This document shows, one piece after another, positions 26,454 through 34,964 of a stretch of DNA of 42,515 nt (its first letter is position 1; every line of letters begins with the position of its first letter). The translations under genes were made by a program, and so were the position numbers. Source of the DNA: Bacteroidota bacterium (GTDB taxonomy: Bacteria > Bacteroidota > Bacteroidia > Chitinophagales > Saprospiraceae); contig CAUJEY010000323.1 in the NCBI GenBank assembly GCA_963169325.1, positions 1 through 42,515 of the forward strand. The letters run 5' to 3'. Under the pieces are notes generated by a model. The model searched no databases. It was not told the DNA's origin and saw only the letters and a list, made by a program, of their open reading frames with translations.

Positions 26454-26627
26454 ATGAAAGTATTCCGGTTTTTCAACGATTTGTACGACCGCCTTTTTGA
26501 TCTTAAAGAAAGTGATTGGCTAAGAACGAAGGCGGCAACCACCCCCTTTATGGTTGTTTTTACGCTGGTTTTAATCGTTATGTTTTTTGCGATTATTGCC
26601 CTCATTAAAATGTTTTGGAAACCTTAG
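26454..26627 (+). CDS. Small single-span membrane protein, 57 residues
   Basis: ATG at 26454, stop TAG at 26625-26627, 19 bases after the HxlR gene on the same strand. The first 32 residues are amphipathic and charged (MKVFRFFNDLYDRLFDLKES). A hydrophobic span of about 22 residues follows (VVFTLVLIVMFFAIIALIKM) and the protein ends in FWKP. Short cytoplasm-in proteins like this are common but poorly described. It may be co-transcribed with the regulator. No family is recognised. Confidence 0.55.
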   Translation: MKVFRFFNDLYDRLFDLKESDWLRTKAATTPFMVVFTLVLIVMFFAIIALIKMFWKP

Positions 26628-26652
26628 TCGGTAACCCAGCGTACACGCCACA

Positions 26653-28035
26653 TTACCGCAAGCGCTCCACTTCCTCCACCGTCTTCGGAATCGGCTCACC
26701 CAGTACCCGGTGCCCGGTATCCGTGATCAGTACATTATCTTCGACACGAATACCGCCGAAGTCGCGGTATTTTTTCAGCGCCGGGTAGTTGATAAATTCC
26801 GTAAATTTCTTTTTACGCCGCCATTGATCAATCAGCTCGGGGATGAAATATATCCCGGGTTCCACCGTCAGGACAAAGCCGGGCTCCAGTTCCCGCGCCA
26901 GTCGCAGGTAAGCCGTGCCGAACTGTGTGCTGCGTTGCACGCCGTCGGAATAGCCCACGTATTTTTCGCCCAGGTCTTCCATATCATGTACATCCAGGCC
27001 CATCATGTGCCCCAGCCCGTGCGGGAAAAAGAGCGCATGGGCGCCCTGGGCAACGGCCTCGTCGAGATCGCCCTGCATCAGGCCGATCGCTTTGAGCCCT
27101 TCCGCCATACGCCGGGCAGTGGCGAGATGCACCGATTGGTAGGTCAGGCCGGGGCGCAGCGATTGAATGGCGCTGACTTCCGCATCCAGCACGATTTCAT
27201 AAATTTCGCGTTGTTTGGTCGTGAATTTTGAGGTAACCGGAAAGGTGCGGGTAATGTCGCCGGCATAGTGCATGGCCGTTTCGGCGCCAAAATCGCCGAG
27301 TACCAACTGGCCTTTGCGTAGCGTGTTGCCGTGGTAGTGGTTGTGCAGAATTTGTCCGTACACACTCAGGATAATACCATACGACAGGTGGCCGCCGCCG
27401 CCAACGGCGATGCCTTCTACCAATCCGGCCAGTTCGGCCTCGATCATACCTTCGCGGGCGGCTTTCATCGCAGCCACGTGCATAGCCCCGGATATGTTCA
27501 CCGCGCGTTCCATTTCGACAATTTCTTCTGCTGTCTTGTGTGCCCGTTGCGCCACCACGGCCCGGATGAAAGCCTCCGAGGCGGCGCCTTTTTGCTTGGG
27601 CGCCGAGATGTTCAGGGCATCTTTCAGCCATAACATGTTATCGTGGCGGTACGGGGGCAGAAAATGTACCGCCTGGCCGTCCTTTCTGGCTCTTTTTACA
27701 AATGGCAACAAACGCCGGAAAGGCAAAACTTCCCGCACGCCCACCTGGCCGGCCAGGTCTTTCAGCGAGGGCATGGCGCCCGTCCAGACAATATCCTCCA
27801 TGCTCAACTCGTCGCCGAAGAGGATTTCCCGTCCGGATTCGATGTCGATGGCCGCGGCAAGCCCCGGCTTGTCGATACCGAAGAAATAAAGAAAATTGCT
27901 GTCCTGCCGGAAATGGTAGGTGTTTCCGGCGTAGTTCATGCCGACTTCATTGTTGCCCAGAAAGAGCAAAAGTCCGGATTTGAGGTCTTTTTTGAGCCGG
28001 TCGCGGCGCGATTGATAGGTGTTGGCTGAAAACAT
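26653..28035 (-). CDS. pepP: Aminopeptidase P (Xaa-Pro aminopeptidase, M24B)
   Basis: 460-residue cytoplasmic metallopeptidase that removes the first residue before proline. The N-terminal domain (about 1-170) is the creatinase/AMP_N fold with FLGNNEVGMNYAGNTYHFRQDSNF in which one residue stretch positions the substrate. The pita-bread catalytic domain has all five metal ligands: D248 and D260 (GDFG, GDITRT), H343 (HGLGHMMGLDVHD), E392 (VEPGIYF) and E432 (GIRVEDN). Length and motifs are typical. It converges with the small membrane ORF 25 bases away, and the palindromic terminator of the amylase gene lies upstream. Confidence 0.94.
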   Translation of the reverse strand: MFSANTYQSRRDRLKKDLKSGLLLFLGNNEVGMNYAGNTYHFRQDSNFLYFFGIDKPGLAAAIDIESGREILFGDELSMEDIVWTGAMPSLKDLAGQVGVREVLPFRRLLPFVKRARKDGQAVHFLPPYRHDNMLWLKDALNISAPKQKGAASEAFIRAVVAQRAHKTAEEIVEMERAVNISGAMHVAAMKAAREGMIEAELAGLVEGIAVGGGGHLSYGIILSVYGQILHNHYHGNTLRKGQLVLGDFGAETAMHYAGDITRTFPVTSKFTTKQREIYEIVLDAEVSAIQSLRPGLTYQSVHLATARRMAEGLKAIGLMQGDLDEAVAQGAHALFFPHGLGHMMGLDVHDMEDLGEKYVGYSDGVQRSTQFGTAYLRLARELEPGFVLTVEPGIYFIPELIDQWRRKKKFTEFINYPALKKYRDFGGIRVEDNVLITDTGHRVLGEPIPKTVEEVERLR

Positions 28036-28051
28036 ATCTTTTACGGTGAAT

Positions 28052-28083
28052 GGTGGACGGTAGACGGTGGACGGTAGACGGTG
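28052..28083. repeat. GGTGGACGGTAGAC tandem repeat
   Basis: Two perfect copies of a 14-bp unit that is itself two 7-bp variants (GGTGGAC, GGTAGAC), plus GGTG, between pepP and the palindrome at 28086. It is another heptamer-based intergenic array. Confidence 0.75.
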
Positions 28084-28085
28084 CC

Positions 28086-28122
28086 TTATTCACCGGGTGA
28101 CTCTGAGTCACCCGGTGAATAA
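28086..28122 (-). terminator. Perfect 18-bp palindrome after the amylase gene
   Basis: TTATTCACCGGGTGACTC (28086-28103), one central T, then its exact reverse complement to 28122. It lies 24 bases after the stop of the minus-strand amylase gene and would form a strong hairpin. No long T-tract follows on either strand, so a terminator is likely but a protein-binding palindrome is possible. Confidence 0.6.
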
Positions 28123-28145
28123 ACGTTTGGCCCGGGAAATGAACA

Positions 28146-29810
28146 CTATTTTCCTAACAGCACAATATCAAATGCGGAATCTACTACTGCTTTGCCGCCC
28201 GCAACGGTTACGGTTTGGCCTGAATAATAATCCTGCAGCGCAGCGCCGTTGGCAAAAACGCCTTGTACGTTGATTTCTTTTTTCCCTTTTGGTAAATCCA
28301 ATCCGACGACGACAGTGTCCGTAAATTTCCGGGAACGATACGCGCGTTTGAACACATAAGGCGAAGCGGAAAGCATGGTATGCACCCCGGCGCCCACGGC
28401 CGGATGCGCCTTGCGGAAGCGGCCGAGTTTTTGCCAGTGGGTCAGCACGTCGGCTACCCTGTGGCCGTTGCGGGTGCTGTTATCAGCCAGTTCGTCCCAG
28501 TTCATAAAAGAGCGCAGCGTGGCGTCGCCCCCGGCACCGGGAATGATCAGCGAGCGGGCTGTTTCGTCGCCGTAATACACCTGCGCGGCGCCCGGGCAGA
28601 GCAGCAATTTGGTGCCCGATTCGATCGGTTTCATCCGTTCCTTATCGAAAGGTCCGCCGTCGTCGTGCGAGCTGATGTAGTTGAGCACACCCTTACCAGC
28701 GAGTTGGCCGTGCAGCAGCCCGGAGTATTTTGAAAAAGTGGCTTCATGCGTATTTTGTGCATCGCCTTTGAATTCAAAATTGATCAGCTGGTTGAATCCC
28801 TGGTTGTAAAAATCCACTTTCCGGTCGCCGAAATCGAACAAGCGGCCGGCCGATATATTGTAGTTGTACACCTCGCCCACCATGTAAAACTTGTTGTTGT
28901 CCAACACTTGGTCGGGGTGCGTTTTTTTCCAGTCGGCAAAGGCAATTTGGGCCTCTTTGAGCAGTTCGGCCCAAACGGTTTCTTCGACGTGTTTGGCCGT
29001 GTCGCAGCGGTAGCCGTCCACGCCGTATTGGCGCACGTAGTCGGTCAGCCATTTGATTATATAGAACCTCGGCGCGCGGGGGTAGCCGGTGCGTTGGAAA
29101 AAAGCGTCGAGTTCGGCCAGTTCCTGGTCGAGCCGGCCTTCTTTTTTCCACTTTTCCAGCAGCGCGGGCGGCAACTGCACCGGGTTGTTACTTTCGGTTT
29201 TGATGTCGGGCAGGTTTTTGACCAGGGTACATTCGATGGTGGATTCGTAGCCCTTGTACGTACACTGCGGCCCGGTGCGCACCCAATCGGCGGGCCACAC
29301 GGGGTCCTGTTCCGTAGCCGGTCCGGTGTGGTTGATCACTACGTCGAGCACGATACGGATGCCGCGCCGGTGCGCTTTGTCCACCAGTTCGGCGAGGTCT
29401 GCTTCGGTGCCGAAGTTGGGGTCGAGGCGGGTCCAGTCTTTGGCCCAGTAGCCATGGAAACCGTACGTCGCGCCGGTGCCTTCGTCCACTTTATCGTGGA
29501 TTTGCTCCACGACCGGGGTGAACCATAATGCCGTGATGCCGAGTTTATCAAAATACCCGTCTTCAATCTTTTGGGTGATGCCTTTGATGTCGCCGCCCAT
29601 GAATCCGCGCAGTTTGGCCGCTTGGGCCGTGCGGCCGAAGTTGACGTCGTTGGCGGGGTTGCCGTTGTTAAAACGGTCGGTGAGCAGGAAATACATGTTG
29701 GCGTTTTCCCAGAGAAACGGAGTTGTGCCGGCACTTTGTTGGGCTTTTTTCGGGCCGGAGCAGGAAAAGAGCAGGAGCAACAGATAGAGGGCTGCGGAAA
29801 ATCTGAACAT
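28146..29810 (-). CDS. Lipoprotein alpha-amylase (GH13)
   Basis: 554 residues. The signal ends in a lipobox LLLFSC with C17, so it is an envelope lipoprotein, probably periplasmic or surface-exposed. The GH13 barrel has region I DVVINH (156-161), region II GYRCDTAKH with nucleophile D270, the acid/base E313 in VGEVYN, and region IV SSHDD with D383. An opening typical of secreted amylases is present (MYFLLTDRFNNGNPAND, then GFMGGDIKGI). The C-terminal 80 residues form the beta-sandwich domain. It hydrolyses alpha-1,4 glucans such as starch or maltodextrin. No SusC/SusD pair is nearby, so it is not in a recognisable polysaccharide-utilisation locus. Confidence 0.92.
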   Translation of the reverse strand: MFRFSAALYLLLLLFSCSGPKKAQQSAGTTPFLWENANMYFLLTDRFNNGNPANDVNFGRTAQAAKLRGFMGGDIKGITQKIEDGYFDKLGITALWFTPVVEQIHDKVDEGTGATYGFHGYWAKDWTRLDPNFGTEADLAELVDKAHRRGIRIVLDVVINHTGPATEQDPVWPADWVRTGPQCTYKGYESTIECTLVKNLPDIKTESNNPVQLPPALLEKWKKEGRLDQELAELDAFFQRTGYPRAPRFYIIKWLTDYVRQYGVDGYRCDTAKHVEETVWAELLKEAQIAFADWKKTHPDQVLDNNKFYMVGEVYNYNISAGRLFDFGDRKVDFYNQGFNQLINFEFKGDAQNTHEATFSKYSGLLHGQLAGKGVLNYISSHDDGGPFDKERMKPIESGTKLLLCPGAAQVYYGDETARSLIIPGAGGDATLRSFMNWDELADNSTRNGHRVADVLTHWQKLGRFRKAHPAVGAGVHTMLSASPYVFKRAYRSRKFTDTVVVGLDLPKGKKEINVQGVFANGAALQDYYSGQTVTVAGGKAVVDSAFDIVLLGK

Positions 29811-29872
29811 ATCGAGGTGGGTTTGCGAGGGACAAATTTCATAAAATGCTGGTATATCGCCCGTAAATTATC

Positions 29873-30043
29873 TTACCCCTTCCGCAACCGCTCCATTTCA
29901 TCCGCCACCGCCTCGGCTTCCGCTGTTTTTTGGGCAAAACCTTTGATGTCGCCTTTGCGCTGCAGGTCGCGGGCTGCTTCGAGCAGTTGGCGGTATTGTT
30001 TGTCCAGTTTTTTGAGGGGGTCTTGTTTAAAGAAGTTGAACAT
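29873..30043 (-). CDS. Small Lacal_2735/DUF6435-like protein, 56 residues
   Basis: ATG at 30043, stop at 29873-29875. It is a short charged helical protein opening MFNFFKQDPLKKLDKQYRQL and continuing LEAARDLQRKGDIKGFAQKT, then AEAEAVADEMERLRKG. This matches the pattern I recall for the Lacal_2735 family (DUF6435): MFxFxKxDPxKKLxKQYxxLLExAxxxQRxGDI. The function of the family is unknown. It sits between the SDR and amylase genes on the same strand, with gaps of 27 and 62 bases. Confidence 0.75.
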   Translation of the reverse strand: MFNFFKQDPLKKLDKQYRQLLEAARDLQRKGDIKGFAQKTAEAEAVADEMERLRKG

Positions 30044-30070
30044 CGTTTTAGATTTTTTTATGGAAACAAA

Positions 30071-30775
30071 TTATACCCGAACTGCCGACATGCCGCCATC
30101 GATCCCGATGACCTGCCCCGTCATCCAGCCGGCCTCGCCGGAGAGGAGGAAATACGCGAGCCCAGCCACTTCTTCGGCCGTTCCGACGCGTTTGAGCGGG
30201 TGGCGATTTGCCGAAGCTTCGCGTTTGTCGGGTGAGGCCAGCAGGCGGGCGGCCAACGGCGTATCCGTCAGCGAGGGGGCGATACAATTGACGCAGATAC
30301 CCGGCGCCCATTCGGCGGCCAGGGAGCGCGTCAGGCCCTCCACGGCAGCTTTGGCCGCTGCGATGGACGCATGAAAAGGCATGCCTTGCGACACCGCAAC
30401 GGTACTGAATAGCACCACGGACGCGTTTTCGGCCTGCTTCAGGGCTTTATGCGCCGCTTGAAGCACTTTGACAGCGCCCAGCACATTGATGTGGAAGTCT
30501 TCCAGAAAAGCCTCCGGTTTCAGCGACCGAAACGGCCGGAGGGTGATACTGCCTGGGCAATACGCCACGCCGTGTAATACGCCGGGCAACTCCGCTTCGG
30601 AAAGATCATCCGTCAAAATATCTTTCGGCAGGTGGGTGACACCGGGCAGGCTGGCCAGGCTCTCGCCTGTGCGCGACACTACGATCACTTCGTGCCCCTG
30701 CGCGCTTAATTTCCGGACTAATTCAAGTCCGATGCCGGATGAGCCGCCGGCAATGAGGTACGTTTTGTTTGTCAT
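30071..30775 (-). CDS. SDR-family protein lacking the catalytic tyrosine
   Basis: 234 residues. The cofactor motif GGSSGIG (10-16), the HINVLGAVK helix, the catalytic Ser region VVLFSTVAVS (S124) and the C-terminal PxxGxxEEVAxLxxFLLS...ITGQVIGIDGG-like block (GWMTGQVIGIDGGMSAVRV) all place it among classical short-chain dehydrogenases. The active-site YxxxK reads IAAAK, so Ile138 replaces the tyrosine while Lys142 remains. The usual NNAG motif reads YCPG. Ordinary dehydrogenase activity is therefore doubtful; it may bind nucleotide without reducing, or use another residue. The start is the only ATG before the Rossmann strand. Confidence 0.87.
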   Translation of the reverse strand: MTNKTYLIAGGSSGIGLELVRKLSAQGHEVIVVSRTGESLASLPGVTHLPKDILTDDLSEAELPGVLHGVAYCPGSITLRPFRSLKPEAFLEDFHINVLGAVKVLQAAHKALKQAENASVVLFSTVAVSQGMPFHASIAAAKAAVEGLTRSLAAEWAPGICVNCIAPSLTDTPLAARLLASPDKREASANRHPLKRVGTAEEVAGLAYFLLSGEAGWMTGQVIGIDGGMSAVRV

Positions 30776-30890
30776 GGAGGAAAATGCGGTACGGCCGTTT
30801 TGCCGTGGCGCTGGAAAAACAGATTGGCGGTGAAAAGGTTTGGCGGGAGGTGTTCAACCCCTGCCCGGCAACCCTCCGACTAACTGTAAT

Positions 30891-33794
30891 TCACTCTCCC
30901 CGTCCTCCATCTTCCAGCCCCTGTAAAATACCCTTTTCGAGGGGCGGCACACCACGTTCCATCCAGCGGGGTCGTGGCGCTCCGAGCAGGTAATGATCGA
31001 AGAATTGTTGCATGCGGATTTGGAAGTCGATGCGGTTTTGCAACTTAACCGGCCAGTGCGGTTCGTCGTTGTAATTGAGCATCCACACGGGCTTGCCGAG
31101 GCGGCGCAGGCCGGCAAAAAGTTCGATGCCTTGTTGCCAGGGCACGGCGCCGTCGTTGTCGTTGTGCATAATCAGTATGGGGGTCTGCACTTTATCGAGC
31201 GAAAACAGCGGCGAGTTCTCCAGGTATCGCATCGGGTATTCCCACAGCGAGCCGCCGATACGGCTTTGCTGGCGCTCGTACTGAAATTGCCGGCTCACGC
31301 CCGTTTCCCAGCGGATGCCGCCGTAAGCGGAAGTCATGTTGGCCACCGGGGCGCCGGCCTCGGCACAAACAAACATATTGGTGCGGGTAACGAGGTATGC
31401 TGCCTGGTAACCACCCCAGGAGTGACCCTGCAGGGCAATACGGGCCGGATCGACAAAACCCTGATTGAGCAGGGCCGTTACGCCGCTCATGATCGCATTG
31501 TAGGCGCTTTCACCGGGATAACCGGTGCGATACGGGATGTCGGGGGCAAAAACCAGGTAGCCGCGACTGGCATACATCGTAAAATTAATGGTGGACCGGT
31601 GCACATCCGGGGCCCGATGTTGATGCAGCCCGTCTGAAAGTCGTTCATAAAAATTGATCAGCAGCGGGTATTTTTTCTGCGGATCGAAACTATCGGGTTT
31701 CACCAGCAAACCCTCGAGCACTTCGCCGGAAAGCGAAGTCCAGCGGACGCGTTCAATGTTCCCCCATTGGTATTCCGATTGTTGTGGATTGGCGGTGGAA
31801 ATGCGGAGTTCGGAGTTCGAAGTTTGAAGTTTGAAGTTTGAAGAGCGGGGGAACAGGGTATATAACAAATCAGGGAAGGTGTGGTAGTTCTGGCGGGTAA
31901 AGACCAGAGCATCGGCTTTTGATGCTTTTAGGGGGTATTTGCTGTAAGCGAAATCTCCCTCAAGCCAGGGGGTAAGCGTGCCGGATTTCAGGTCGAGCCA
32001 GGCGTAGCCTTCGGCCTTGGTCGTTTCATTAAACCGGTGCAGCAGCAGGCGCGCGTCGGGCGCAAACGAGCGTTCTTCCGGGTCGAGGCGGACATACCGG
32101 TATGTTGTCTGGTTCTCCCGTCCTTGCGTCAATCGTTTTGGCGTTTTTTTGCCGTTGGGATCAATCTGCCAGAGGTCGAAGCGGTCGTACACGAACAGGG
32201 CTTCGTCGTCGTTCAGCCAGCCGGCGACACCGTATTCATCGGGAAAATCAGGCGTGTCGCTTTTTTCATCAAAAAAACGGGCAGCCCGGTTGTCGGTCAG
32301 GCGGGCCGTCGTATTTTTTTTGGCATTCCAGGCATACCAGGCCGAATCGGGTTCGTTCCACCACAGGATATACCCGGCATCTGGTGACAGGCGGGGTTTG
32401 CAGCGCAGGTCTTTGACGATCTGCCGTTTCTCGCCGGATTCAATATTTACAGCGTATAAATCTTTGTGCGCCGCGCCTTCCCACTGCTGGTATTGCGCAT
32501 AAGGCTCTTCGGTAAAGGCCAGGGCAATTCCGGCGTCGCGTTGCTCCTGAAATCGCCATTCCGGCAACTCCGGCGAGCCGAGGGTTACGAATTTTTGCTT
32601 CCGCAAATGGTACACCACCGGATAGCTGCGTTTTTTATCGGCTTCCAGGCGTTTTTCCTCTTCGGTGTACAGCCGGTTGTTGTTCCATGCCCACACCTCT
32701 ACATTCACAATTTCTTCGGGCAATAACGACGTATCGGGTAGCGCTGGTGGCGGCGCAATGCCGAAATACAGTTTTTGGCCGTCTTCGCTGAATGTCGGGC
32801 GGGCGTGTTCGCTGATCTGGGCAAACCCCACCCCGGGCAAAAATGCGCTGGCGGCATCACCAATCACCCGCGCCGAATCCTGTTTTTCTGTCCAGTAACA
32901 CAGTTGCCAGGGCCGGATACGCGCTTTGGAAGTATCCGTATCGGCCAAAAATGCGGCCTGGCGGCCCCAATCGTCGAGCGCCAGTTGGGTAAATTTACCT
33001 TTTTCAAAACGGAACAACGGCTGGAGTTTTGCCGCATCGCAGTCGAAACGATACACCCCGGCGATAAAGGTGGAATCGCGCCCCGTGGAGTGCAACAAAA
33101 GCGCCGGGCCCCGTTTGGCAAAGCGGTACTCCCGGACAAATGGAACGGTGTCTTCCCGGCCGGAGCTCAGTTCGCGCAGTACCAGGCGGGAGCCGTTTTC
33201 TTTGGTATCCTCCGCTTTAGGCTTTTTGTCCTTTTTCTTGCTCGCCGGCGGTGTTTCGCTGCCGGGCTCGAAGCCTTCTTTCAAAGCTTCTTCCAGAGAA
33301 GTTGACGGCGGCGGTTCCTTTTTCGGTTCGGCCGGCTTCTCCGGTTCTAATTGATATGCGATCCAGCCCGACCATTTTTCCGGCAGGGCGTACGATTTTA
33401 CTTTCGGGAGTTTTTGCAGCGTGCCGGTAGCCAGGGTGTAAATACCCAGACTGTCCAGCGGCAAATCCTCGTCTTTCACCTTGCGGCGGCGTTGGGCTTT
33501 CAGGGTATCGAGCGGCGGTTTTATTTTAAAAACGAGATGCCGGCCGTCTTCTGAAAACTTCGGCTCTGCGGCGCGTTCGAAAGTGGTGGTTTGTTGCGTT
33601 TGGGCATTCCAGAGGCACAGGGTGTTGTCGCCTTCGGTAGTCGGCCGGAGTAAATAAGTTACCCATTGTCCATCGGGGGTGATCTGAGGTTGTTCGATTT
33701 TGCGCCAGCGGTGAACGTCGGCGATTTCCAGTGGTTTTTGCTGTGCAAAAAGGCTTGCCGGGAGCAAGAAAAAGACAAGAGAGATTGATTTCAT
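30891..33794 (-). CDS. Exported S9-family prolyl oligopeptidase-like serine peptidase
   Basis: 967 residues with a signal peptide (MKSISLVFFLLPASLFAQ). The first about 650 residues form the beta-propeller of S9 enzymes (ISPDGxWVTY-like blades), including a lysine- and proline-rich insert near residues 165-200. The last about 270 residues are the alpha/beta-hydrolase domain with nucleophile GHSWGGYQ, Asp in HNDNDGAVPW and His in NDEPHWPV. It probably cleaves oligopeptides in the periplasm. At the junction of the two domains is an in-frame heptamer DNA repeat (31804-31843) translated as SNFKLQT-like heptads, which looks like inserted low-complexity sequence rather than part of the fold. Confidence 0.9.
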   Translation of the reverse strand: MKSISLVFFLLPASLFAQQKPLEIADVHRWRKIEQPQITPDGQWVTYLLRPTTEGDNTLCLWNAQTQQTTTFERAAEPKFSEDGRHLVFKIKPPLDTLKAQRRRKVKDEDLPLDSLGIYTLATGTLQKLPKVKSYALPEKWSGWIAYQLEPEKPAEPKKEPPPSTSLEEALKEGFEPGSETPPASKKKDKKPKAEDTKENGSRLVLRELSSGREDTVPFVREYRFAKRGPALLLHSTGRDSTFIAGVYRFDCDAAKLQPLFRFEKGKFTQLALDDWGRQAAFLADTDTSKARIRPWQLCYWTEKQDSARVIGDAASAFLPGVGFAQISEHARPTFSEDGQKLYFGIAPPPALPDTSLLPEEIVNVEVWAWNNNRLYTEEEKRLEADKKRSYPVVYHLRKQKFVTLGSPELPEWRFQEQRDAGIALAFTEEPYAQYQQWEGAAHKDLYAVNIESGEKRQIVKDLRCKPRLSPDAGYILWWNEPDSAWYAWNAKKNTTARLTDNRAARFFDEKSDTPDFPDEYGVAGWLNDDEALFVYDRFDLWQIDPNGKKTPKRLTQGRENQTTYRYVRLDPEERSFAPDARLLLHRFNETTKAEGYAWLDLKSGTLTPWLEGDFAYSKYPLKASKADALVFTRQNYHTFPDLLYTLFPRSSNFKLQTSNSELRISTANPQQSEYQWGNIERVRWTSLSGEVLEGLLVKPDSFDPQKKYPLLINFYERLSDGLHQHRAPDVHRSTINFTMYASRGYLVFAPDIPYRTGYPGESAYNAIMSGVTALLNQGFVDPARIALQGHSWGGYQAAYLVTRTNMFVCAEAGAPVANMTSAYGGIRWETGVSRQFQYERQQSRIGGSLWEYPMRYLENSPLFSLDKVQTPILIMHNDNDGAVPWQQGIELFAGLRRLGKPVWMLNYNDEPHWPVKLQNRIDFQIRMQQFFDHYLLGAPRPRWMERGVPPLEKGILQGLEDGGRGE
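31804..31843. repeat. In-frame GAAGTTT heptamer array inside S9 peptidase gene
   Basis: Two CGGAGTT units grade into about four GAAGTTT units over 40 bases within the coding sequence. A 7-bp unit gives a 7-residue period in any frame, and the encoded residues read FKLQTSN-type repeats without a stop. This is the only coding-internal member of the array set. Confidence 0.85.
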
Positions 33795-33866
33795 GTTTAA
33801 AACAGGTTCTGGTAAAAGGCTGCTGATGCAACATAATTACCGTCCATCTTAGCATTTTTAGTGAAA

Positions 33867-33934
33867 TTTTTAAACCACAAAGTACACATTAGTACAAGGC
33901 TAATGTGTACTCTGTGTACTTTGTGGTTTAAAAA
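33867..33934. terminator. Long hairpin downstream of the LpxL-like gene
   Basis: TTTTTAAACCACAAAGTACA (33867-33886) and its exact reverse complement (33915-33934) form a 20-bp stem, and an inner CATTAG / CTAATG pair extends the structure. A-tracts and T-tracts flank the stem on both strands, so it can act as a terminator in either direction. It lies 20 bases after the acyltransferase stop. Confidence 0.75.
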
Positions 33935-33954
33935 ATCAGACTAAAGCGGCAAAC

Positions 33955-34830
33955 CTACTCCCGCACCATCTTCCACCGCTTATGACTCCACAGCCAGTTT
34001 TCCGGCTTTTCGCGGATAATCCCTTCCAAACGCCGGGCATAATCGCGGGTAATATCCGCCTCGGCAGCCTCCGCCGGGTTGGCGCAAATGTCAAAATATT
34101 CCACTTCGTAAAATCCCCGTTTCAGGCGCCGCACGTGATAATACAACACCGGCAATTTGAACTTACGCGCCAGCACGTCGAGGCCGGGAAGCGAGGCCGT
34201 GTCTCTGCCGAGGAAATTCACCCAATGCGCACTTTTTTTGCTGGAGGGCGACTGGTCGGACAATAAAACATATACCGAGGGCTGCTGTTCGCGTTCGCGC
34301 TGGCGGATGACGGCAAATGTACTATCCATACTGATCAGCACCATGCCGGTTCGGGCCCGGGTCCAGTTGACATACGTATCAATCAGCCGGTTGCTGATGG
34401 GCTTGTAGGCGGTAACGGTGGCGCCGTGAAAAGCGGGCGGCATGCTGATCCCGGTGTACTCCCAGTTGTTGTAGTGGCTGCCGGCCAAGATGACGGATTG
34501 CCCCCGGTCGAGGTATTGGTTCACCAGTTCCGGGTTGACCGGCGGGCAGCGGCGTTGTATTTCCGCCAGGGGCATGGTGTACGATTTTAGGGTTTCGAGC
34601 GTGACGTCCATCAAGTTGCGATACGAGGCCCGGGCGATTTGTTTGATTTCATCTTGCGTTTTTTCCGGGAAAGCCCGGCGCAGATTGTCATACACCACGT
34701 CGGTGCGATAGCCGACCACGGCGCGCAGCAAAAACGCCAAACCGTCAGATAGCCCGTAGAGCAGCCGGAAGGGGATGAAACGGAAAATTTCCGCGACGAG
34801 GCGGGTGAGGAGGTAGCCTATCCATTGCAT
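33955..34830 (-). CDS. LpxL/HtrB-like lipid A acyltransferase
   Basis: 291 residues. It transfers an acyl chain in lipid A biosynthesis on the inner membrane's cytoplasmic side. There is an N-terminal amphipathic/membrane helix (residues 3-36). The acyltransferase motif HX4E is at H119-E124 (AGSHYNNWE), with DQSPSSKKSAHWVNFLG and LPGLDVLARKFKLPVLYYHVRR as in the family, and the C-terminal ENWLWSHKRWK is a hallmark of LpxL-type enzymes. Acyl specificity is unknown. Bacteroidota usually carry one such enzyme for penta-acyl lipid A. Confidence 0.9.
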   Translation of the reverse strand: MQWIGYLLTRLVAEIFRFIPFRLLYGLSDGLAFLLRAVVGYRTDVVYDNLRRAFPEKTQDEIKQIARASYRNLMDVTLETLKSYTMPLAEIQRRCPPVNPELVNQYLDRGQSVILAGSHYNNWEYTGISMPPAFHGATVTAYKPISNRLIDTYVNWTRARTGMVLISMDSTFAVIRQREREQQPSVYVLLSDQSPSSKKSAHWVNFLGRDTASLPGLDVLARKFKLPVLYYHVRRLKRGFYEVEYFDICANPAEAAEADITRDYARRLEGIIREKPENWLWSHKRWKMVRE

Positions 34831-34964
34831 AAGGGAGGCAAAGATAGGAAGCGGGATTTTATCAATACAAAAACCCGAACAGCCAGAGGGGGATTTGGTC
34901 GCCCACCCCTGTTTCTATATCGTCAAAATACATTTTTATCCGTTCATTTACCATCAAAAAAATC

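Noticed and set aside
28746-29528. Open frame of about 260 codons opposite the amylase gene
   Set aside because: The minus-strand frame carries all GH13 catalytic motifs; the opposite product has no recognisable fold.
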